A DNA stretch of 57,427 nt from Pelagibacteraceae bacterium AG-422-B15 (lineage in GTDB: Bacteria > Pseudomonadota > Alphaproteobacteria > Pelagibacterales > AG-422-B15). Both the position numbers and the translations under genes were made by a program. The stretch is taken from positions 1 to 57,427 of the forward strand of contig QCMN01000006.1 of NCBI GenBank assembly GCA_003213715.1, in the 5' to 3' direction. The notes under the pieces were generated by a model. That model was not told where the DNA came from and made no database searches. It was given only the letters and a program-made list of their open reading frames with translations. Shown here in pieces: positions 1 through 8,208 of this stretch. Each line of letters opens with the position of its first letter. Positions within the stretch are counted from its first letter, which is position 1.

Positions 1-247
1 TTAATGTTTTTATAGCAACATTTTCAAATTCATAAGTTAGCAAATCAACATTTTTTCTAAATTCATCTAACTTCTTATGATCATTAAAAGAACCATAAAT
101 AATTTTATTAGCATATTTTTTTGCAGGGGCATCATCTGTATCAGAATAGATATGTGTAATAAGCCCAATTTTTTGACAAGCTTGAGCTAAAAACATGCCA
201 AGTTGACCCCCACCGATTATGCCTACAGTGGAAACTTCAGCTTTCAT
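1..247 (-). CDS. purK: PurK, N5-carboxyaminoimidazole ribonucleotide synthase (partial, N-terminal part)
   Basis: Only the first ~82 codons are inside the window; the gene runs off the left edge. The translation begins [19 protein letters not shown], and the GIIGGGQLG start of the ATP-grasp-family PurK is clear, followed by a stretch ending in LTYEFENVAI, typical of the PurK pre-ATP-grasp domain. PurK carboxylates AIR to N5-CAIR with ATP and bicarbonate in cytosolic purine synthesis. Its ATG overlaps the purE stop codon by one base (TAATG), so the two are translationally coupled in the order purE-purK. The identification rests on the N-terminus and on the purE neighbour. Confidence 0.93.
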   Translation of the reverse strand, partial: MKAEVSTVGIIGGGQLGMFLAQACQKIGLITHIYSDTDDAPAKKYANKIIYGSFNDHKKLDEFRKNVDLLTYEFENVAIKTL

Positions 248-732
248 TATTTAGGTATATTTTTTACTGACTTAGTTTGTTTTGATCTCCATGAAGCGTA
301 TTTCTTTTTCAGTTTTGTGTTATTGCTGCTTAAAATTGATACTGCAAGTAATGCTGCATTTTTTGCTCCAGCTTCTCCAACAGCAAGTGTTCCAACTGGA
401 ACGCCTGCTGGCATTTGAGCGATCGATAGCAAACTATCTAAGCCTTTTAGTTTTTTTGACTCAATTGGAACACCTAGTACAGGAATATTTGAAATAGAGG
501 CTGTCATTCCAGGCAAATGAGCTGCTCCACCAGCGCCTGCAATTATTATTTCTATCCCTCTTTGTTCTGCTCTTTCAGCATATTCAAACATTCTTTTAGG
601 CGTTCTATGGGCAGAAACAATTTTTACTTCGTGTTTTATATTAAATAATTTTAAAATTTTTGAAGCATGCTTCATTGTGGTCCAATCAGATTGGCTGCCC
701 ATAATGATGCTTACCAGTGAAGGATTTTTCAT
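247..732 (-). CDS. purE: PurE, N5-CAIR mutase
   Basis: 161 residues, the usual length of class I PurE. It converts N5-CAIR to CAIR in de novo purine synthesis. The N-terminal [10 protein letters not shown] motif, the SAHRTP motif near residue 41 and the [13 protein letters not shown] motif near residue 65 form the nucleotide-binding active site of the family. It is followed directly by purK with a one-base overlap and lies 11 bp downstream of trcR on the same strand, so it may be co-transcribed with that regulator. Nothing in the reading frame looks degraded. Confidence 0.97.
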   Translation of the reverse strand: MKNPSLVSIIMGSQSDWTTMKHASKILKLFNIKHEVKIVSAHRTPKRMFEYAERAEQRGIEIIIAGAGGAAHLPGMTASISNIPVLGVPIESKKLKGLDSLLSIAQMPAGVPVGTLAVGEAGAKNAALLAVSILSSNNTKLKKKYASWRSKQTKSVKNIPK

Positions 733-743
733 TTTAATATTTA

Positions 744-1385
744 TTATCCATCGACAGCAGAAGTTTCTGACTCATTTATGTCTGAAACTTTTTCATCTGC
801 TTCTTGCAGTCTCAATCTCTCTTCTTTTTCTTTTTTCTTTTGAGCTCTTTTCATTGATCTTTCAGCTTTAGCTAAAGCCTCATCTAATTCAACTTGCCTA
901 CAAATTCCAAGTCCAATTGGATCTTGTGGACGGATATTTGCCATGTTCCAATGAGTTCTTTTTCTAATAGCATCAATTGTATTTTTCGTACTGCCAACTA
1001 GTCTTGCAACCTGTGAATCCTTTAGTTCGGGGTGATTTCTTATCAACCAATAAACTGCGTCTGGCCTATCCTGTCTTTTTGAAAGAGGAGTATATTTTTT
1101 TTTCTTTTTTGATTGCTCAGTCTTTTCAGAGATTTCATTTTCAATAATCTTCAGTGACTCATCTTCATTATCCGCACATCTATCGATTTCATCTTTTGTT
1201 AATTGACCACTGGTTATAGGATTTAATCCCTTAATTCCCGCACCAACTTCACCATCTGCTATACCTTTAATTTCTAATTCATGCATCCCACAGAAATCAC
1301 CTATCTGCCTGAATGACAAAGATGTATTATCAACAAGCCATATTGCAGTGGCTTTTGGCATTAATGGTAATTTTGCTGTTTTCAT
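744..1385 (-). CDS. trcR: TrcR/DUF1013-family cell-cycle transcriptional regulator
   Basis: 213 residues starting [20 protein letters not shown], the conserved N-terminus of the alphaproteobacterial DUF1013 family; Caulobacter members are annotated as cell-cycle regulator TrcR. A conserved block ([20 protein letters not shown]) is followed by a lysine-rich linker around residues 90-100, a helix-turn-helix-like region (residues ~110-145, containing [20 protein letters not shown]) and a charged coiled-coil tail. The family is essentially restricted to Alphaproteobacteria, which makes it a lineage marker here. The purE-purK pair follows on the same strand. The family assignment is secure; regulatory targets cannot be inferred from the sequence. 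Confidence 0.88.
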   Translation of the reverse strand: MKTAKLPLMPKATAIWLVDNTSLSFRQIGDFCGMHELEIKGIADGEVGAGIKGLNPITSGQLTKDEIDRCADNEDESLKIIENEISEKTEQSKKKKKYTPLSKRQDRPDAVYWLIRNHPELKDSQVARLVGSTKNTIDAIRKRTHWNMANIRPQDPIGLGICRQVELDEALAKAERSMKRAQKKKEKEERLRLQEADEKVSDINESETSAVDG

Positions 1386-1439
1386 AATAATTATAGAGTG
1401 CCTCTTATAAGTTAATTTTAGAGTTTTTCAAAGGATATC

Positions 1440-2435
1440 CTAAAATTTAAGCAGCAATTTGCCAATATTCTTATTATTTTCCATGTATTGATGTGCTTTT
1501 TGAACATTCTCATAATCAAATTTTTGGTCAATATGCAATTTAATATTGCCATTTTCAATTAATGGCCAAATATGTTTCTTAAGATTATCGGCAATGAGTT
1601 TCTTTTCTTCATTACTTCTTATTCTTAAGGTTGAGCCAGAAACTGTTAATCGCTTCAACATAATTGGCAGTAAGTTTACTTCTACCTTAGATCCCTTTAG
1701 GTATGCAATATTTAGAAGCCTTCCAAGTCTATTTAGGACATTAATATTTTTTTGAAAATAATCCCCGCCTACCATGTCTAGTATTACATCAACTCCTTTA
1801 TATTCATTTTTAATTATGCTTTCAAAATCCTCAAGATTGTAATTAATTACTCTTTCTAAACCCAAATCCTTCAAATATTTATATTTTTCGTCTGATCCTA
1901 CGGTTGCCATGCATTTAATTTGCATGGCTAATGCAATAGAAATAGCAGTCAAACCTATACCACTAGCACCACCATGAATTAATAATGTCTCACCTTGTTT
2001 TAGCTTTGCTTGATCAAATAGATTTGTCCAAACTGTAAAAAATGTTTCGGGAATTGTGCAAGCGTCAATAATTGAAATGCCTTTAGGTATAGGAAGAATT
2101 GTTGATGTATGACATTTTACAAATTCTGCGTAACCTCCGCCAGGGACAAGTGCACAGACTTTTGTGTTGAGCAAATTTTTATTTACATCTTCACCAACAT
2201 CAACAATTTCCCCTGAAACTTCTAAGCCCAAAATTTCTGATGCACCGGGCGGTGGTGGGTAACCACCAGATCGTTGAAGAATGTCTGGTCGATTTATACC
2301 CGCCGCGTGAACTTGAATCAAAACTTCATGTTTTTCTATTTGAGGTATCTCAACATCATTAGTTACTACTAAAACCTCTGGTCCACCAAATTCTTTGTGT
2401 AATATTGCTTTCATTTTAATCTTAGGAGCCACCAT
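1440..2435 (-). CDS. Zinc-independent quinone oxidoreductase (MDR superfamily, PIG3-like)
   Basis: 331 residues of medium-chain dehydrogenase/reductase fold. The N-terminal GroES-like half contains HAAGINRPDILQRSGGYPPPPG, characteristic of the TP53I3/PIG3-type NAD(P)H quinone oxidoreductases. The Rossmann half has LIHGGASGIGLTAISIA near residue 155. No structural-zinc cysteine cluster is seen. The upstream ATG is preferred over Met-8 because an AGGAG lies about 9 bases before it. It lies 22 bp downstream of hsp20 on the same strand and may share its stress promoter. It is not a good match to AcuI acrylyl-CoA reductase despite the dddP gene elsewhere in the window. Substrate unknown. Confidence 0.85.
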   Translation of the reverse strand: MVAPKIKMKAILHKEFGGPEVLVVTNDVEIPQIEKHEVLIQVHAAGINRPDILQRSGGYPPPPGASEILGLEVSGEIVDVGEDVNKNLLNTKVCALVPGGGYAEFVKCHTSTILPIPKGISIIDACTIPETFFTVWTNLFDQAKLKQGETLLIHGGASGIGLTAISIALAMQIKCMATVGSDEKYKYLKDLGLERVINYNLEDFESIIKNEYKGVDVILDMVGGDYFQKNINVLNRLGRLLNIAYLKGSKVEVNLLPIMLKRLTVSGSTLRIRSNEEKKLIADNLKKHIWPLIENGNIKLHIDQKFDYENVQKAHQYMENNKNIGKLLLKF

Positions 2436-2457
2436 TTAAAGTGACTCCTAATTCTTT

Positions 2458-2886
2458 TTAGTTAATTTTTGAATTAATTTCAATTTTTCTAGGTTTTTGA
2501 TGTTCTGGTATTTCTCTTTCAAGAAAAATGTGAAGTAACCCATTTTCGTAATTTGCATCAGTAACTTTTATGGTATCAGCTAATCTAAATTTTCTTTCAA
2601 AATTTCTACCTGCTATACCTCTATGCAAAAATTCGATTTCCTTATTAGAGTCATTAGTTGATCCCTTAATAACCAACTCATTTTCCTGTACAGATATATC
2701 TAAATCTGATTTTGAAAAACCAGCTACAGCTACTGTTATAGTGTAATTATTGTCTGATTTAACAATATTATATGGTGGATAAGCTCCACTGGACTCATTT
2801 AAATTAAAAACCGAGTCAAAAATATTATCAAATGCATCGAAACCAACACTAGAGCGTAGTAATGGTGATAAGTCATATGTAGTCAT
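2458..2886 (-). CDS. Small heat-shock protein, Hsp20/IbpA family
   Basis: 142 residues. The N-terminus (TYDLSPLLRSSVGFDAFDNIF) matches the class A IbpA-type proteins of proteobacteria. The alpha-crystallin domain runs from about residue 35 to 125 and includes YTITVAVAGFSKSDLDIS and a GLLHIFLERE strand; a C-terminal I-x-I-type motif (IEI) is present. It acts as an ATP-independent holdase in the cytoplasm. An AGGAGG ribosome-binding site lies at 2894-2899. The 131-bp leader contains two hairpins (see 2918-2968). A weak TTGAAA element (2997-3002) with a CATATA-like box (2973-2978, spacer 18) could be a heat-shock promoter, but the match is poor. Confidence 0.95.
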   Translation of the reverse strand: MTTYDLSPLLRSSVGFDAFDNIFDSVFNLNESSGAYPPYNIVKSDNNYTITVAVAGFSKSDLDISVQENELVIKGSTNDSNKEIEFLHRGIAGRNFERKFRLADTIKVTDANYENGLLHIFLEREIPEHQKPRKIEINSKIN

Positions 2887-2917
2887 AATTTAATCCTCCT
2901 TAAGCGATTAAAAATTT

Positions 2918-2968
2918 GCTTACTCTTTAAGAGCTAAGCTTTGTTTGCTGACGCAGAATGCCATCAGC
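2918..2968 (-). promoter_or_regulatory. Hairpins in the hsp20 leader, possible RNA thermometer
   Basis: In the mRNA sense (minus strand) the hsp20 leader holds a first hairpin at 2947-2968 (GCTGA...TCAGC arms with an inner GCA/TGC pair). A second at 2918-2939 has GCTTA-g-CTC pairing with GAG-TAAGC. The CTCTTAA of the second hairpin can alternatively pair with TTAAGGAG, the Shine-Dalgarno region, leaving one bulged G. That resembles, in principle, the G-bulged SD pairing of ROSE-type thermometers known upstream of alphaproteobacterial small heat-shock genes. The hairpins are visible; the thermosensor role is inference. Confidence 0.35.
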
Positions 2969-3017
2969 ACCTTATATGTTGTGACTAATGATTAATTTTC
3001 AATACTAGAAATTTGAA

Positions 3018-3236
3018 TTATGTCTTGAGGTTACTGAACCTTTTTTTGAAACGACTAACTTGGCCTTTATCCTGAATTTTTTGCTGCCCACCAGTCCAAG
3101 CTGGGTGGGAAACGGGATCAATATCTAGAGACATTGTGTCACCTTCTTTTCCCCATGTAGACATAGTCTCAAATTTTGTGCCATCTGTCATCACGACTGT
3201 AATTTTATGATAATCAGGATGTTTATCTTTTTTCAT
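3018..3236 (-). CDS. rpmE: Ribosomal protein bL31
   Basis: 72 residues, [20 protein letters not shown] followed by a TWGKEGD segment and [10 protein letters not shown], the signature of alphaproteobacterial bL31. It binds the 50S central protuberance and bridges to the 30S head. It has no cysteine, so it belongs to the zinc-free (C-minus) form. A short 131-bp gap separates it from hsp20 downstream on the same strand. The divergent gene at 3306 shares its upstream region. Confidence 0.95.
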   Translation of the reverse strand: MKKDKHPDYHKITVVMTDGTKFETMSTWGKEGDTMSLDIDPVSHPAWTGGQQKIQDKGQVSRFKKRFSNLKT

Positions 3237-3305
3237 ATATGTTCTATTTTTTGTGAGTAGATATCCTATATAATATTATTGATCAACAGTTAATTGTTAA
3301 ATTTT

Positions 3306-3608
3306 ATGAATATAATTTCAATAATGATGAGACGGCTTAATATTCATAGTTTCTCTCAATTTATCGTAATCATGATTATTTTTGCTATTACAGGGTCATT
3401 GTCGCTTTATATCACTGTCGAATTATTTCAATTTATTGGTATTCAGGAAGAGAATTTAAATCCAATAATTTTTTGGCCGCTTAGAATAATATTACTTTTT
3501 GTAATCTATCAAATATTACTGCTACTTGTTGCACTGCCATTTGGACAATTTCAATATTTTTGGTCATTTGAAAAAAAATTTTTAAGTAGATTTGGACTTA
3601 AATTATAA
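3306..3608 (+). CDS. Small two-helix inner-membrane protein of unknown function
   Basis: About 100 residues from the ATG at 3306; an in-frame TTG 12 bases upstream and ATGs at 3324/3327 are alternatives. Two hydrophobic segments are visible, roughly residues 18-40 (FIVIMIIFAITGSLSLYI) and 56-78 (WPLRIILLFVIYQILLLLVA), followed by an aromatic basic tail (FGQFQYFWSFEKKFLSRFGL). The tail is reminiscent of small membrane families such as DUF6787, but I cannot confirm that. The gene overlaps the suhB end by six bases in convergent orientation. The frame is conserved-looking rather than random because the two helices and tail are coherent. Function unknown. Confidence 0.6.
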   Translation: MNIISIMMRRLNIHSFSQFIVIMIIFAITGSLSLYITVELFQFIGIQEENLNPIIFWPLRIILLFVIYQILLLLVALPFGQFQYFWSFEKKFLSRFGLKL

Positions 3609-4391
3609 TTCAATTATTTTTTTAAGCTTTTCATGTATTCTAAAATTAGATGCTAATATTCTTCCACTTTTGAGATAGTCCTCTTTTCCATCAAAATCAG
3701 TTACTTTTCCTCCGGCCTCTTTTACAATTAATGAGCCAGCTGCAATATCAACCAATTTTAAATTTTTTTCCCAATATCCGTCAAATTTTCCTGCAGCCAC
3801 ATAAGCTAAGTCGAGTGACGCTGCGCCAAATCTTCTAATGCCGCATACTTTTTCCATAACTTGCTTTAACCCAGGAACATATTCTTCATGACCTTTCATA
3901 CCTTTATGAGGAATGCCTGTACCAATCATACAGTCTTCAAGGTTTTCTTTTGAGGACACTCTGAGTCTCAGATTATTACAGTAGGCGCCCCTTCCTCTAA
4001 CTGCCCAAAAGAATTCATCAGTAAGCGGTTGATATACACCTCCAACTATTACCTCGTTATTCTTTTCAAGCGCAATTGATATAGCAAAGTGTGGTATACT
4101 AAAAACAAAGTTGCTTGTGCCATCAAGGGGATCAATAATCCATCTAATATTTTCATCAGAATTTTTTATAACACCTGTTTCTTCGGCAATAATATTTATT
4201 TTAGGATATGAATATGTTAGTTCTTTAATCAACATTTTTTCAGCTTTTGTATCTGCTAATGATACAAAATCAGAGACGCCTTTCAGAGACACTTGAAGTT
4301 TTTCAACTTCTCCAAAATCCCGAATAAGGCTTTTACTCGTTTTTCTACAGGCTAAAAAAATCGCATTGATATAAGGGTCTGAGTAACTCAT
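3603..4391 (-). CDS. suhB: Inositol monophosphatase family protein (SuhB-like)
   Basis: 262 residues. Metal-dependent phosphatase motifs are intact: EETG near residue 70, WIIDPLDGTSNF near residue 84 and AASLDLAYVAAGKFDGYWE near residue 191, the last including the third metal/substrate aspartate region. The family hydrolyses inositol-1-phosphate; SuhB also acts in rRNA antitermination in E. coli, and related alphaproteobacterial enzymes can act on other sugar phosphates. It is the last gene of a minus-strand run tkt-gap-pgk-fba-efp-suhB and its ATG overlaps the efp stop by one base, so it is probably co-transcribed with efp. Confidence 0.92.
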   Translation of the reverse strand: MSYSDPYINAIFLACRKTSKSLIRDFGEVEKLQVSLKGVSDFVSLADTKAEKMLIKELTYSYPKINIIAEETGVIKNSDENIRWIIDPLDGTSNFVFSIPHFAISIALEKNNEVIVGGVYQPLTDEFFWAVRGRGAYCNNLRLRVSSKENLEDCMIGTGIPHKGMKGHEEYVPGLKQVMEKVCGIRRFGAASLDLAYVAAGKFDGYWEKNLKLVDIAAGSLIVKEAGGKVTDFDGKEDYLKSGRILASNFRIHEKLKKIIEL

Positions 4392-4954
4392 TAGTCAACT
4401 CTTTTTGAATATGATAGGTCCTCTGTATTAATTTCTATCTTTTCACCCTGTTCTATAAAAGGTGGAACCATTACTCTAATACCATTTTCAAGAATGGCAG
4501 GCTTGTTCGATGAAGCGGCTGTTTGTCCTTTAACAACAGCCTCTGTTTCATTGACAATAAAAGATAAGGTTTTAGGAAGTTGAATTCCTATTGGCTTTTC
4601 ATTATACATTTCTAAGATGACCTCATCATTTTCACTCATTAAAACTAGCTTTTCACCAACTATTTCCTCATCAATTTCAATTTGTTCATATGAAGTACTG
4701 TTCATAAAGAAAAGCTTTTTATCTTGCTTGTACAGATACTGATATTTTTCTTCATCTACTCTAACTCTCTCTACTTCTTCAGATGCTCTGAAACGTTCAT
4801 TTAATTTTGTATTAGTTTTGATATTTTTCATCTCAACTTGATTAAATGCACCACCTTTACCAGGTTTTACAGACTGAGATTTATTCACAACCCACAATTC
4901 TCCCTTGTGTTCAACTATCATTCCTGGTTTAACAGCGTTTCCATTAATTTTCAT
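4391..4954 (-). CDS. efp: Translation elongation factor P
   Basis: 187 residues with the usual three-domain EF-P architecture: KOW-like N-terminal domain (residues 1-65), central OB domain, and C-terminal OB domain containing SSNKPAILENGIRVMVPPFI. It relieves ribosome stalling at polyproline stretches. The loop lysine that is beta-lysylated in EpmA-type systems is present as Lys33 in KPGKGGAF. It lies 6 bp downstream of fba and overlaps suhB. In many alphaproteobacteria efp and suhB are also neighbours. No modification enzyme is encoded in the window. Confidence 0.96.
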   Translation of the reverse strand: MKINGNAVKPGMIVEHKGELWVVNKSQSVKPGKGGAFNQVEMKNIKTNTKLNERFRASEEVERVRVDEEKYQYLYKQDKKLFFMNSTSYEQIEIDEEIVGEKLVLMSENDEVILEMYNEKPIGIQLPKTLSFIVNETEAVVKGQTAASSNKPAILENGIRVMVPPFIEQGEKIEINTEDLSYSKRVD

Positions 4955-4960
4955 TTTTTC

Positions 4961-5974
4961 TTAACCTTCGAGAGATTTATCCCACTGACCTTGTGCAGCT
5001 TTCATATTCATTAAAGCTCTATGACTAAAAGCTTTTTGAGCCGCTTCAAGATTGTCATCTTCGCCAGCCCATGTTTTGAGAGCTGCTTGTTGTAAAGCTC
5101 TTCCATAAGAAAAACTTAGCTTCCATTTGAAGCCACCTATTTTATTCATTGCATCGAGATGAGCTGTTGCATCTAGGTCTGACTGACCACCAGATAAAAA
5201 AACAATTCCAGGCAATTCATCTGGAACAGATGATGTGAGACATTGAAGAGTTTTTTCTGCAACTTCTTCAATGGGGGCTTGGTAGTTATTTTCTGTTCCT
5301 GATACAACCATATTTGGTTTGAGAAGGGTTCCTTTAATATTGACATTTTTTTTATCAAGCATTTCAAATAATACTAATAGTGTTTGATTAGTAACCTCAT
5401 GACACCTTTCCACAGAGTGGGACCCATCCATAATAACCTCTGGTTCAACAATCGGTACCATATTGTTTTGTTGAGCAATGAGCGCGTATTCAGCTAATGC
5501 ATTCATATTTTCGCTTATACAATTGTTCGATGGTATTTCATCACTTACATTTATAACGGCTCTCCATTTTGTAAATTTCGCTCCAAGCTTCTCGTACTCT
5601 TGACAGCGTTCATGAAGTCCGTCTAATCCTGTAGTAATTTTTTCTTCACTATCACCTTCAAGCTCTTTCACCCCTTGATCAACTTTAATTCCCGGAAGTG
5701 AGCCGTGATCAAGTATAACATTTCTTAAATAGTCTCCATCACTGGATTTTTGTTTGAGAGTTTCGTCAAACAGTATCACTCCGCCAATTGCCTCCGCCAT
5801 GACCGGAGATCTAAATAACATTTCCCTATACTTTCTTCTATTATCTTCGGTAGACTCAACATTAATTGATTTGAACCGTTTCTCAATGGTTCCTGAACTT
5901 TCATCGGCTGCCAGAATTCCTTTACCATCACTGACAATGTAATTTGCTATCTCTTCTAGAGTCTTTGGTATCAT
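4961..5974 (-). CDS. fba: Class I fructose-bisphosphate aldolase
   Basis: 337 residues, typical of the eukaryote-like class I enzymes. It cleaves fructose-1,6-bisphosphate to DHAP and glyceraldehyde-3-phosphate through a Schiff base. GKGILAADESSGTIEKRF near residue 17, KWRAVINVSD near 136 and the Schiff-base lysine Lys219 in GTLLKPNMVVSG are all present, as is a C-terminal SFSYGRALQQAALKTWAG block. No class II (zinc) aldolase motif is seen. It lies 13 bp downstream of pgk in the tkt-gap-pgk-fba cluster, an order common in Alphaproteobacteria. Confidence 0.96.
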   Translation of the reverse strand: MIPKTLEEIANYIVSDGKGILAADESSGTIEKRFKSINVESTEDNRRKYREMLFRSPVMAEAIGGVILFDETLKQKSSDGDYLRNVILDHGSLPGIKVDQGVKELEGDSEEKITTGLDGLHERCQEYEKLGAKFTKWRAVINVSDEIPSNNCISENMNALAEYALIAQQNNMVPIVEPEVIMDGSHSVERCHEVTNQTLLVLFEMLDKKNVNIKGTLLKPNMVVSGTENNYQAPIEEVAEKTLQCLTSSVPDELPGIVFLSGGQSDLDATAHLDAMNKIGGFKWKLSFSYGRALQQAALKTWAGEDDNLEAAQKAFSHRALMNMKAAQGQWDKSLEG

Positions 5975-5987
5975 TTTCTTCTCCTTT

Positions 5988-7184
5988 TTATAAAACTCCT
6001 AAGGCAACTAAACCCGGCAATTTCTTACCTTCTATTAGCTCAAGTAGAGCTCCTCCGCCAGTAGAAACATAAGAAAATTTTTCTTTAACAGCCGCCATAT
6101 CCAGCGCGGAAATCGTATCGCCTCCCCCAGCAAAAGATCGAAGACTATTTTTATCAGTAATTTCAGCAATGAATTTAGCGATCTCAAATGTGCCTTTATG
6201 AAATGGTTTAGTTTCAAAGACACCCACTGGTCCATTCCAAAATACTGTTTCACAATTTGAAATTTCATTCTTAATCAACTCGATAGTTTGTTTCCCAATA
6301 TCTAAAATCATTTGATTATCTTTTACAGCATCAACTGCACATTCGTTTATTTCTGTAGTTTCAGATACTTTCTCAGATGTAACGACATCTAAAGGTAAAA
6401 TTAGTTTACAGTTTTGTTCATTTGCAAAATTAATAATTTCTTTTACGAGGTGATCTACATCATTTTCAATCAATGAATTTTTTACATCATTTCCTAAATA
6501 TTTAAGAAAATTATTAGCCATCCCACCAGCAATGACAATTGAGTCCATTTTTTGCAGGAGATTTTTTATAACTTTAATTTTTGTAGAGATTTTTGAGCCA
6601 CCAATGATAGTTAATGCAGGAGTTTTAGGGTTATTAACTACATCATTTAAGTTTAATATTTCTTCATGTAGTAATTCTCCACAATAAGATGGTATGAAGT
6701 TTGTGATTGCTTCAATTGAGGCGTGAGCTCTGTGAGAGCATGCAAAAGCATCATTAATATAAACGTCTGCTAATTTTGATAGCTCGGATGCAAAAAATTT
6801 ATCGTTTTGCTCTTCGCCTTCATGAAAACGGCAATTTTCAAGAAGAATAATTGAATCCTGGCTTAAAGAATTTATTTTTTTTTCAATCTCATCTCCTATA
6901 CAATTTGAAAGAAATATTATTTTTTTTTGCAATACGTTTTCTAATGAGCTGATTATTTGATTAAGTGAAAGCTCATCATTTCTTTTTCCTTTTGGTCTTC
7001 CTAGATGAGACAGAATTACAACTTTATTATTCTTATTAAGAAGGTTTTGTATTGGATTTTTAATTCTCGTAATCCGATCGCTTATTGTAGAGGCTTCTTT
7101 ATTGAGCGGAATATTTAGGTCAAAGCGAATAAGTACGGTTTTATTTTTCTGATCAAATGTTTTTAGAGCTTTAACATTTAACAT
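5988..7184 (-). CDS. pgk: Phosphoglycerate kinase
   Basis: 398 residues, full length. It transfers phosphate from 1,3-bisphosphoglycerate to ADP. The N-terminal substrate-binding motif VLIRFDLNIPLN, the LSHLGRPKG motif near residue 59, and the C-terminal nucleotide-binding VFWNGPVGVFE and SFAGGGDTISAL motifs are intact. One base separates its start from the gap stop, so the two are almost certainly on one transcript. The coding region is lysine- and asparagine-rich, as expected for this AT-rich genome. Confidence 0.97.
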   Translation of the reverse strand: MLNVKALKTFDQKNKTVLIRFDLNIPLNKEASTISDRITRIKNPIQNLLNKNNKVVILSHLGRPKGKRNDELSLNQIISSLENVLQKKIIFLSNCIGDEIEKKINSLSQDSIILLENCRFHEGEEQNDKFFASELSKLADVYINDAFACSHRAHASIEAITNFIPSYCGELLHEEILNLNDVVNNPKTPALTIIGGSKISTKIKVIKNLLQKMDSIVIAGGMANNFLKYLGNDVKNSLIENDVDHLVKEIINFANEQNCKLILPLDVVTSEKVSETTEINECAVDAVKDNQMILDIGKQTIELIKNEISNCETVFWNGPVGVFETKPFHKGTFEIAKFIAEITDKNSLRSFAGGGDTISALDMAAVKEKFSYVSTGGGALLELIEGKKLPGLVALGVL

Positions 7185-7185
7185 T

Positions 7186-8196
7186 CTATCTTGATCTTTT
7201 CATCGCAACTGCAGTATCACACATTCGATTTGAAAAGCCCCATTCATTATCATACCAACTTAAAACTCTTCCAAACTTTCCATCAATTACTTGTGTTTGA
7301 GTTAAATCAAAATTTGACGAGGCAGGATTATGATTAAAATCAGATGAAACCAATGGTTTAGAATTTACATCTAGGACTCCATTTAGCTTATTAGATTTTG
7401 CTGCAGCCGACATAGCCTTATTAATACTATCGACTGTCATTCTTTTTTTAGAAACAAATTTAAAGTCGATTAATGAAACATTAGGTGTTGGTACTCTAAT
7501 TGCAGTTCCATCTAACTTACCAGAAAGTTCAGGCATAACGAGTCCTACTGCTTTTGCAGCTCCTGTAGATGTAGGTATCATTGACAATGACGCAGCACGA
7601 GCTCTTCTTAAGTCTGAGTGAAATGTATCCAGAACACTTTGGTCTCCAGTAAAGGCATGTATAGTTGTCATATATCCATGCACAATTTTGAATTTATCGT
7701 GTAAAACTTTTGCAACGGGAGCTAAACAATTTGTCGTGCAAGACGCATTAGACACAACTAGGTCTTCTTTTGTTATTTCATCTTCATTCACGCCATATAC
7801 AATGGTTTTATCAGCATTTGCACATGGTGCTGAGACTAAAACCTTTTTTGCGCCAGCCTTAATATGCATTGCCGCCTTATCTTTTGAAGTAAATAATCCA
7901 GTGCATTCAAGAGCGACATCAATTTTCATTCTTTTCCAAGGAAGTTTTTGAGGATCTCTCTGATTCAATACTGTAATATTTTTTCTGCCAACGATCATTT
8001 TATTGCGTTTGAAAGAAACTTTTTCATTAAGAGGGCCGTGAACAGTATCATTTGCAAGTAAAAATGCGTTTGTTTCTATTGGGGCTAAATCGTTTATAGC
8101 CACGACATTAATATCTTTTCTTTTACTCTCAATGATTGATCTTAAAACCAACCTTCCAATTCTTCCAAATCCACTTATTGCAACATTTACAGCCAT
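7186..8196 (-). CDS. gap: Type I glyceraldehyde-3-phosphate dehydrogenase
   Basis: 336 residues. The NAD-binding SGFGRIGRLVLRS motif is at residue 8 and the catalytic Cys153 lies in SNASCTTNCLAP. The C-terminal SWYDNEWGFSNRM motif is complete. It catalyses phosphorylating oxidation of glyceraldehyde-3-phosphate. Its neighbours are tkt upstream (12 bp gap) and pgk downstream, so three consecutive C3/C5 sugar-phosphate steps are encoded together; with no upper glycolysis genes nearby the operon could serve gluconeogenesis as much as glycolysis. Confidence 0.97.
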   Translation of the reverse strand: MAVNVAISGFGRIGRLVLRSIIESKRKDINVVAINDLAPIETNAFLLANDTVHGPLNEKVSFKRNKMIVGRKNITVLNQRDPQKLPWKRMKIDVALECTGLFTSKDKAAMHIKAGAKKVLVSAPCANADKTIVYGVNEDEITKEDLVVSNASCTTNCLAPVAKVLHDKFKIVHGYMTTIHAFTGDQSVLDTFHSDLRRARAASLSMIPTSTGAAKAVGLVMPELSGKLDGTAIRVPTPNVSLIDFKFVSKKRMTVDSINKAMSAAAKSNKLNGVLDVNSKPLVSSDFNHNPASSNFDLTQTQVIDGKFGRVLSWYDNEWGFSNRMCDTAVAMKRSR

Positions 8197-8208
8197 ATTT
8201 AGTATCTC

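Noticed and set aside
1440-2435. AcuI acrylyl-CoA reductase as partner of DddP
   Set aside because: The protein is of the MDR superfamily but its N-terminal motif fits PIG3-type quinone oxidoreductases and it lies about 35 kb from dddP beside hsp20.
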